The notes beneath the pieces were generated by a model, which made no database searches, had not been told where the DNA came from, and saw only the letters and a program-made list of their open reading frames with translations. The translations under genes and the position numbers were made by a program. From Alphaproteobacteria bacterium (GTDB lineage Bacteria; Pseudomonadota; Alphaproteobacteria; Rhizobiales; Amorphaceae), in NCBI GenBank assembly GCA_030431335.1, contig JAUIJH010000031.1:1-38819 (forward strand): a DNA stretch of 38,819 nt, given 5' to 3'. Shown here one piece after another: positions 33,925-38,819 of this stretch (its first letter is position 1; the number at the start of each line of letters is the position of its first letter).

Positions 33925-34958
33925 TGCAGCATCCCCTGGTCGGTAAACCAGGCGAGCGCGTCCGCGACGCCCTCCTGCCAGGGGCGCGCGCTATAGCCGA
34001 GCTCGCCCCGCGCTTTGGCGTCGGTGAAGAACATGTGGTGGCGCGCCATCCGCAGCGCATCGAACGAGACGAAGGGCGGGCGGCCGGTGAGGCGGGCGGC
34101 GGCCTCGGCCATCGCCGCCACCGGCATGATGGCGCCGATGGGCAGCCGCACCTTCGGCGCGCGACGGCCGCGCTGGCGGGCGATCTCGGCCAGCATCGCC
34201 GACAGCGGCACGTTCTCGCCGCCGAGGATGTAGCGCTCGCCGGGCCGGCCGTGCCGCGCGGCGAGCACGTGACCTTCGGCGACGTCGTCGACATGGGCGA
34301 GGTTGAGGCCGGTGTCGACGAAGGCCGGCATCCGCCCCATCGCCGCCTCCACGATGACGCGGCCGGTGGGGGTCGGCTTCACGTCGCGCGGGCCGATCGG
34401 CGTCGACGGATTGACGATCACGATGGGATGGCCCGCGGCCGCCATCTCGTACGCCAGATGGTCGGCCATCGTCTTGGAGCGCTTGTAGTGGCCGATCGCG
34501 GTGGCGGGCGACTGGGAAGAGCGCTCGTCGGAAGGCGCCTCCAGGGTTCCGGGCGCCAGCGCGGCGACGCTGGAGGTATAGACCGTCCGCCGGACCCCGG
34601 CCGCCTGCGCGGCGGCGAGGATGGCGCGGGTGCCTTCCACATTGGCCCGGTAGAGCTCGCCCGGGTCGCGCGCCCACAGCCGGTAGTCGGCGGCGGCGTG
34701 GACGAGGATCGCGATGCCGTCGAGCGCCGCCGCGAGGGACGGCGGGTCGAGAAGGTCGCCGACCGCGATGTCGCAATCGGGCTCGAGCGTGGTGCGGGGG
34801 CTGGTGGCGCGCACCATCGCGCGCACGGGGTGGCCGGCGCGGCGGAAGGCGCGCACCAGCGCCGAGCCGAGAAAACCGGACGCGCCGGTGACCAGGACGG
34901 GGGCGCCGCGCGCGGCATCGTCAGCCGTCTCGCCGGGGGCAGGCGCGCTCTCGATCAT
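33921..34958 (-). CDS. hpnA: HpnA, hopanoid-associated sugar epimerase/dehydratase
   Basis: This is an extended short-chain dehydrogenase/reductase of 345 aa. It has the NAD(P)-binding GASGFLG (25-31) and the catalytic YxxxK (Y158 and K162 in GHYKRSK). HAAADYRLWARDP and NPSTPIGPRDVKPTPTGR are characteristic of HpnA. It is the first gene of the seven-gene hopanoid operon hpnA-B-C-D-E-shc-G, whose members overlap or lie within about 20 bp of each other. The ATG at 34958 has GGAG eight bases upstream. The exact sugar reaction is not established for the family. Confidence 0.92.
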   Translation of the reverse strand: MIESAPAPGETADDAARGAPVLVTGASGFLGSALVRAFRRAGHPVRAMVRATSPRTTLEPDCDIAVGDLLDPPSLAAALDGIAILVHAAADYRLWARDPGELYRANVEGTRAILAAAQAAGVRRTVYTSSVAALAPGTLEAPSDERSSQSPATAIGHYKRSKTMADHLAYEMAAAGHPIVIVNPSTPIGPRDVKPTPTGRVIVEAAMGRMPAFVDTGLNLAHVDDVAEGHVLAARHGRPGERYILGGENVPLSAMLAEIARQRGRRAPKVRLPIGAIMPVAAMAEAAARLTGRPPFVSFDALRMARHHMFFTDAKARGELGYSARPWQEGVADALAWFTDQGMLQ

Positions 34959-35232
34959 CGGTGGGGCTCCGAACGACTCACCGGCCGGCTCACGCGTCAG
35001 CGGCGATACCGCGCCATGATGGGCGGGCGATGGGCAAGCGAACGCCCGGTCGGCATCCGCCAGGCGTCGCGCGCCCAAGTTTGGCGATTGTCAGCACGCA
35101 CGTCCCCGCATCGCAATTTCGTTGTCCCTCGCGTCGCCGCCCCTCGGCTGCAACGCGTGGACCACGACGCAGAGACAGCACAGCGGCGCGCCGAAGTCAC
35201 CCCGTACACATGCAAAGGGGCATCCCGCCCCG
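34959..35232. other. Intergenic region upstream of the hopanoid operon, 274 bp
   Basis: This region should carry the hpnA promoter on the minus strand. A short GC hairpin right after the sulfatase stop, GGGGC (35217-35221) / GCCCC (35227-35231), is followed on the minus strand by TTT and could weakly terminate the upstream operon. A CCAA-GT-TTGG palindrome lies at 35075-35084. No gene is seen. Confidence 0.4.
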
Positions 35233-36702
35233 CTACTGGCCGACCAACTGGTTGATGTCCGGATCGAAGGGGAAGACGTAGGCGTCGGGTGGCTGCACCG
35301 TCTGCGCCCAGGCGGCGAGGATGTCCTTGTCGAGCCGCGCGCGCGCCATCTCGCGGCGGATCGTCTCGGCATCCCACCCGGCGGTGAGCTCGGCCATCAA
35401 CGCCTCGCGAACGGGCGTGTGGGCCGGATCGGCGGCAAGGTCGGTCACCTCGTCGGGATCGACCTCGAGGTCGAACAGCAGCGGCGGGCCGTCGTTGTAG
35501 ATGGACAATTTGTGCCGGCCCCGGCGGATCATGCGCTGCTGCACGGCGCGCCCACCCGTCCAATAGGGCACGGCATCGGTGCAGTACTCGCTGAAGGTGG
35601 CGCCCTCCCAGGGGGCTGCGCCGTCCTGCGCGTAGCGCCAGAAGCTGCGCCCGTCCGCGTTGGGCAGCGCGGGCGCGTCGACGGCGTCGAGCATCGTCGC
35701 GGCGAGGTCGATCAGGTTGAGCGGCAGCGCGCGCCGCTCGCCGGCCGGCAACACGCCCGGCAGCCGCATGATCAGCGGCACCGAGGCCGATTCCTCGTAG
35801 AAGGTGTGCTTCCAGAACAGGCCGCGCTCGCCGACATGGTCGCCATGGTCGGAGGCGTAGACGATGAGCGTCTCGTCGAGGAGGTCGGCCGCCTCCAGGG
35901 CATCCAGGACGCGGCCGAGCATCCGGTCGGTGTGCTCCACCAGCGCCCAATAGGCGGCGCGGGCGCGCATCATGGCGCCTTCGCCGGCCGCGACCACGCC
36001 GCGATCGTGCCGCCACCAGTGGAAGAAGGGGTGCTCGTCGGTCTCGGGCGGCCCGAGGCGCGGCGGCGGCACCTTGCCGTCATAGTAGGCGTAGACGTCG
36101 GGGTCGGCGACGTAGGGCGGGTGGGGCAGGATATAGCCGACGGTGAGGCAGAAGCCCTTGTCCGCCGCCTGGCTCGCCGCATTGCGGGCGATCCAGTCGC
36201 AGGCGGCGTCCGTGGTGGCATCGTCCTTCACCTGGTAGGCGCACGAGCCGGGGCCGCAATTGGCGAGGCTGCGCGCTTCCGGGTCGTTGGCTCCGGTGAG
36301 GATGCCGAGCGACTGGCGCGGTACGCCCGGCACGTTGGGCGAGTGGTCGCCCACCGCGCGCTCAGCGTAGCCGTGCTCCTGGTCCGGGCCGATGGCGTGC
36401 AGGCGGCCCATCAGCACCGGGCGGTAGCCCTTGGCGCCCATCGCGTGCAGCCAGGTGGGCGCGCCGGAGGACAGGACGTCGTCGTTGGTCCAAATGCGCT
36501 GGCGCACGGGCCAGCGCGCGGTCAGCATCGACATGCGGCTCGGCACGCAGATCGGCGAGGGGCAGTAGGCGCCATCGAAGGTGACGCCCTCGGCCGCGAG
36601 GCGGTCCATGTTGGGCGTGCGCACGAGGGTGTCGCCATAGCAGCCGGCTACGCGCTTGGCGTGCTGGTCGGAGAACACGAACAGGACGTTCTTCACGCTC
36701 AT
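35233..36702 (-). CDS. Type I sulfatase
   Basis: This is a formylglycine-dependent sulfatase of 489 aa. The cysteine to be converted to formylglycine is C52 in the CxPSR motif (CVPSR, 52-56). Metal-binding residues are in FSDQHA near D12 and in YASDHGDHVGERGLFWKHTFYEE near 290-312. No signal peptide is seen, so it is probably cytoplasmic, which suggests an imported sulfate ester. Its ATG overlaps the upstream SAF-domain gene by four bases. The closest general resemblance is to arylsulfatase/choline-sulfatase-like enzymes, but the substrate cannot be read from sequence. A formylglycine-generating enzyme is not encoded here. Confidence 0.93.
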   Translation of the reverse strand: MSVKNVLFVFSDQHAKRVAGCYGDTLVRTPNMDRLAAEGVTFDGAYCPSPICVPSRMSMLTARWPVRQRIWTNDDVLSSGAPTWLHAMGAKGYRPVLMGRLHAIGPDQEHGYAERAVGDHSPNVPGVPRQSLGILTGANDPEARSLANCGPGSCAYQVKDDATTDAACDWIARNAASQAADKGFCLTVGYILPHPPYVADPDVYAYYDGKVPPPRLGPPETDEHPFFHWWRHDRGVVAAGEGAMMRARAAYWALVEHTDRMLGRVLDALEAADLLDETLIVYASDHGDHVGERGLFWKHTFYEESASVPLIMRLPGVLPAGERRALPLNLIDLAATMLDAVDAPALPNADGRSFWRYAQDGAAPWEGATFSEYCTDAVPYWTGGRAVQQRMIRRGRHKLSIYNDGPPLLFDLEVDPDEVTDLAADPAHTPVREALMAELTAGWDAETIRREMARARLDKDILAAWAQTVQPPDAYVFPFDPDINQLVGQ

Positions 36703-36995
36703 CGGTCGGCTCCCTGGGGGCGCGCTTTGAGGCTGGTCAGATTGTGGACGTGGACGTGCCCGCCGGCCGGGACGGCGGCGGTGAGCGCGCCGATCACGGC
36801 GCCGTATTTCTTCACCCGCGTGCCGGTGGCGAGATCGGCGAGAGCGAACTTGTGGAAGGCCGGGATCGGCTCGACGAGGCGCACCCGCATCGCGCCGCCG
36901 GGTCCGCCGATAGCGGCCTCGTGGCCGGCGTCCAGCGGTCGCAGCGCAGTCGCGACATCGTCGGCGCCGTCGAGGCGGATGGCGTCGACGCTCAT
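36699..36995 (-). CDS. SAF-domain small subunit of a UxaA-family dehydratase/lyase
   Basis: This 98-aa protein matches the N-terminal SAF domain of altronate-dehydratase-like proteins (UxaA, GarD, SuyA). The core reads PAFHKFALADLATGTRVKKYGAVIG, ending with VPAGGHVHVHNLTS. It would form the two-part enzyme with the adjacent large subunit, overlapping it by four bases (ATGA). Split small and large subunits are seen in sulfolactate sulfo-lyase and in some sugar-acid dehydratases. Confidence 0.85.
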   Translation of the reverse strand: MSVDAIRLDGADDVATALRPLDAGHEAAIGGPGGAMRVRLVEPIPAFHKFALADLATGTRVKKYGAVIGALTAAVPAGGHVHVHNLTSLKARPQGADR

Positions 36996-38149
36996 AGGGC
37001 CTCCCCGAAGCGGCTGATGGTTTCCTCGCCGTCGCCGAAGATCTCGGAAAAGGTGAGGGCGCCGGAGGCGATCGCGCGGGCCTCGCCCAGAAGCCGCTCG
37101 CCGGCTTCCTCGAGGCTTTCGCGCCCCTCGGCGAGCGCGTCAGCGGCGAAGTCGATCTGCGCGGCGAGGCGGGCGGCGGTGGCGCTGTTGCCTGTCACCT
37201 TGATGGTGGGGGCGAGGCGGCTGCCGAAGGAGTTGCCGACGCCGGTGGTGAAGAGCACGAGGTTGGCGCCGGCGGCCACAAAGCCCGTCACGGATTCTGG
37301 CGCATAGGCGGGCGCGTCCATGAGGAAGCGGCCGGGGGCCGGCGGGCGCTCGCCGTAGCCGAGCAGCCCGGCGATTTCGCCGGAGCCGATCTTGGCGACG
37401 GCGCCGAGCGACTTCTCCTCGATGGTGGACAGGCCGCCTTCGATGTTGGTGCGGCTCGGGTTGGTGCCGGTGAGGTCGATGCCGGCCGCCACCGCGAGCG
37501 CCTCGCGCCGCGCCACGGCGGCCCGCAGGCGTGCGGCGAGCTCGGGCGCCGCGCGGTCCGCCAGCCGGTCCTCGGCACCGAGCCACTCGAGCGTTTCGCC
37601 GATGATCGCGGTGCCGCCCGCGTCGGAGACCGTATCGGCGAGGGTGCCGAGCAGCGGATTGGCGGCGAGCCCAGAGGAGGGGTCGGAGCGCCCGCACTCC
37701 AGCCCGAGCGCGAGCGCCGACAGCGGCACTTCCTCGCGCCGCTGCCGCGACAGGCCCTTGAGGAGGCCGGCGCCGGCGCGCACGCCATGGTCGATAAGGG
37801 TGAGCGCGTCATGGCCCACATGGTCGAATACCAGCGCGGCCGTGGGTTTGCCGGCCGCCTCGGCGGCGGCGGCGGTTTCCTCCACCGCGCCCTGGTCGGC
37901 GCCGACGATCACCGCCGCGCCGACATTGGGATGCGCCGCGAACCCTTGTAGCGCGCGGGCAAGAGCGGCCTTGTCGGCGCCGAGAAGGCCGCTCCCGTAG
38001 GGCGTGCCGGCGAAGACCGCGCCGGCGAGCATCCCCGCGATGCGCCGTCCCGACGGTCCCGTCAGCCCGGTGACCGACAGCACCAGGAGGTGATTGCGCG
38101 TGCCGACCCGGCCATCGGGCCGCACGAAGCCGCTGAAATTCGCGCTCAT
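36992..38149 (-). CDS. UxaA-family large subunit (sugar-acid dehydratase or sulfo-lyase type)
   Basis: This 385-aa protein is the catalytic part of a UxaA/SuyB-type enzyme. It has FVRPDGRVGTRNHLLVLSVTG at the start, then ALGLECGRSDPSSGLAANPLLG with a conserved Cys, GETLEWLGAEDRL, NIEGGLSTIEEKSLGAVAKIG, and FTTGVGNSFGSRLAPTIKVTGN near the end. Family enzymes dehydrate sugar acids such as altronate or galactarate, or split sulfolactate to pyruvate and sulfite. The neighbouring sulfatase and TctA permease suggest a carboxylated, perhaps sulfated, substrate. The ATG at 38149 overlaps the permease stop (ATGA). Confidence 0.88.
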   Translation of the reverse strand: MSANFSGFVRPDGRVGTRNHLLVLSVTGLTGPSGRRIAGMLAGAVFAGTPYGSGLLGADKAALARALQGFAAHPNVGAAVIVGADQGAVEETAAAAEAAGKPTAALVFDHVGHDALTLIDHGVRAGAGLLKGLSRQRREEVPLSALALGLECGRSDPSSGLAANPLLGTLADTVSDAGGTAIIGETLEWLGAEDRLADRAAPELAARLRAAVARREALAVAAGIDLTGTNPSRTNIEGGLSTIEEKSLGAVAKIGSGEIAGLLGYGERPPAPGRFLMDAPAYAPESVTGFVAAGANLVLFTTGVGNSFGSRLAPTIKVTGNSATAARLAAQIDFAADALAEGRESLEEAGERLLGEARAIASGALTFSEIFGDGEETISRFGEAL

Positions 38150-38819
38150 CGCGTGGAATCGCCTTCGCCGGAGGAAAGGCCCGGTCCCGCCCCGGATCGG
38201 GCGATCCGCGACGTCCGCCATGCCCGGATGAACGGCGCAAACAGCAGCACGAGCGCGATGGCGAGGAAGATCAGCGGCAGCGGACGGGTGAACATCGGCT
38301 CGATGGAGCCGGCGGTCATCATCAGGCCCGAGCGCAGCTTCTCCTCCATCAGCGGCGCCAGCACGAAGCCGATCACGAACGGGCCCAGCGGGAAGCCGGC
38401 CTTTTCCATCGCGAAGCCGACGACGCCGAAGGCCAGCATCACCCACACGTCGAACATGGTGTTGTCGAGCGCGAAGGCGCCGATGATGCAGCACACCAGG
38501 ATGACCGGCAGGAGGAACGTGCGCGGCACGTACATCACCCGGCTGACGAGCTTCACCGAGCCCATCATCACGATGTACATCATCACGTTGGCGACGAGGC
38601 AGGCGGCGATCATCGCCCACACCACGTCGCCGTTGGTGAGGAACAGCGTCGGGCCGGGCTGGATCGAGTGGATCATCAGCGCGCCGATGAGGATGGCGTC
38701 GATCACCGAGCCGGGGATGCCCATGGCGATCAGCGGGATCAGCGCGCCGCCGATGGTGGCGTTGTTGGCCGCCTCCGAGGCGACGATGCCTTCCTCCGAG
38801 CCCTTGCCGTATTCCTCGG
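38146..38819 (-). CDS. TctA-type tripartite tricarboxylate transporter large permease, cut by the window edge
   Basis: This is the C-terminal 223 residues of a large membrane permease of the TTT family. The frame is open to the window end, and the N-terminal part lies beyond it. The family hallmark is visible near the edge: YGKGSEEGIVASEAANNATI, followed by GGALIPLIAMGIPGS. Several membrane helices follow, and the C-terminus is a polar tail. TTT systems import carboxylates using a periplasmic receptor (TctC) and a small subunit (TctB), neither of which is in the window. It leads the permease, UxaA-large, SAF and sulfatase operon. Confidence 0.93.
   Translation of the reverse strand, partial: EEYGKGSEEGIVASEAANNATIGGALIPLIAMGIPGSVIDAILIGALMIHSIQPGPTLFLTNGDVVWAMIAACLVANVMMYIVMMGSVKLVSRVMYVPRTFLLPVILVCCIIGAFALDNTMFDVWVMLAFGVVGFAMEKAGFPLGPFVIGFVLAPLMEEKLRSGLMMTAGSIEPMFTRPLPLIFLAIALVLLFAPFIRAWRTSRIARSGAGPGLSSGEGDSTR

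Noticed and set aside
31058..37017. Other long plus-strand frames opposite hpnD, hpnC, hpnB, hpnA and the sulfatase
   Set aside because: They are shadows of well-identified genes with motifs on the minus strand.
1..38819. CRISPR arrays, tRNA/rRNA genes, transposases or phage genes
   Set aside because: I saw no spaced direct-repeat array, no cloverleaf or rRNA sequence and no transposase or integrase motif in any frame; the junction at 11.9 kb has no insertion-sequence ends.

Overview
The window reads as alphaproteobacterial DNA in two blocks that meet at about 11876-11899. The left block (1-11.9 kb) has moderate GC and Rhodobacteraceae-like genes. The right block (11.9-38.8 kb) is visibly richer in GC, uses G/C-ending codons almost throughout, and looks like a hopanoid-making member of the Hyphomicrobiales or a relative. 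At the boundary a sugar kinase (+) and a sugar-ABC ATPase (-) are both cut off. About 24 bp there reads as sensible code for both genes, so the boundary is either an assembly chimera joined on a short shared sequence or a real illegitimate recombination. Statements that link the two blocks biologically should be treated with caution.

Left block. A 5'-truncated GT4 glycosyltransferase (<2-1090) is followed by a divergent catabolic locus. The minus-strand operon (6892 to 1238) encodes a DRL-type (COG4091) NAD(P)-dependent oxidoreductase with a SAF domain, E1-alpha, E1-beta and an AcoC-type lipoyl/hydrolase E2 of an acetoin-dehydrogenase-like complex, and a SorC-family regulator. The plus-strand operon (7128 to 11899) encodes a Tat-exported solute-binding protein, two permeases, a MalK-type ATPase and the truncated PfkB kinase. 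Two GAAC-N24-GTTC elements of equal length lie 72 bp apart in the divergent promoter region. The gene set fits a hypothetical catabolic route: 2-C-methyl-D-erythritol import, phosphorylation to MEP, reverse DXR-type reaction to DXP, then thiamine-dependent cleavage to acetyl-CoA and glyceraldehyde 3-phosphate. This is the most interesting idea in the window and is inference.

Right block. It opens with the truncated ATPase and its periplasmic sugar-binding protein. A plus-strand surface-glycan cluster follows: a TPR-GT32 fusion, an unrecognised 664-aa protein with three related modules, a GT4 enzyme and a sulfotransferase, closed by a strong bidirectional terminator. Two minus-strand genes come next: a Hint-domain protein and a HlyC-like acyltransferase that lacks the usual catalytic histidine.

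The hopanoid locus occupies 22.9-35.0 kb: hpnN (-), hpnH (+), and a tightly coupled minus-strand operon hpnA-hpnB-hpnC-hpnD-hpnE-shc-hpnG. Together these make presqualene diphosphate, squalene, hopene and adenosylhopane, and move hopanoids to the outer membrane. The last 3.6 kb holds a minus-strand operon of a TctA-type permease (cut by the window edge), a split UxaA-family dehydratase/lyase and a sulfatase. I saw no rRNA, tRNA, CRISPR array or insertion sequence.
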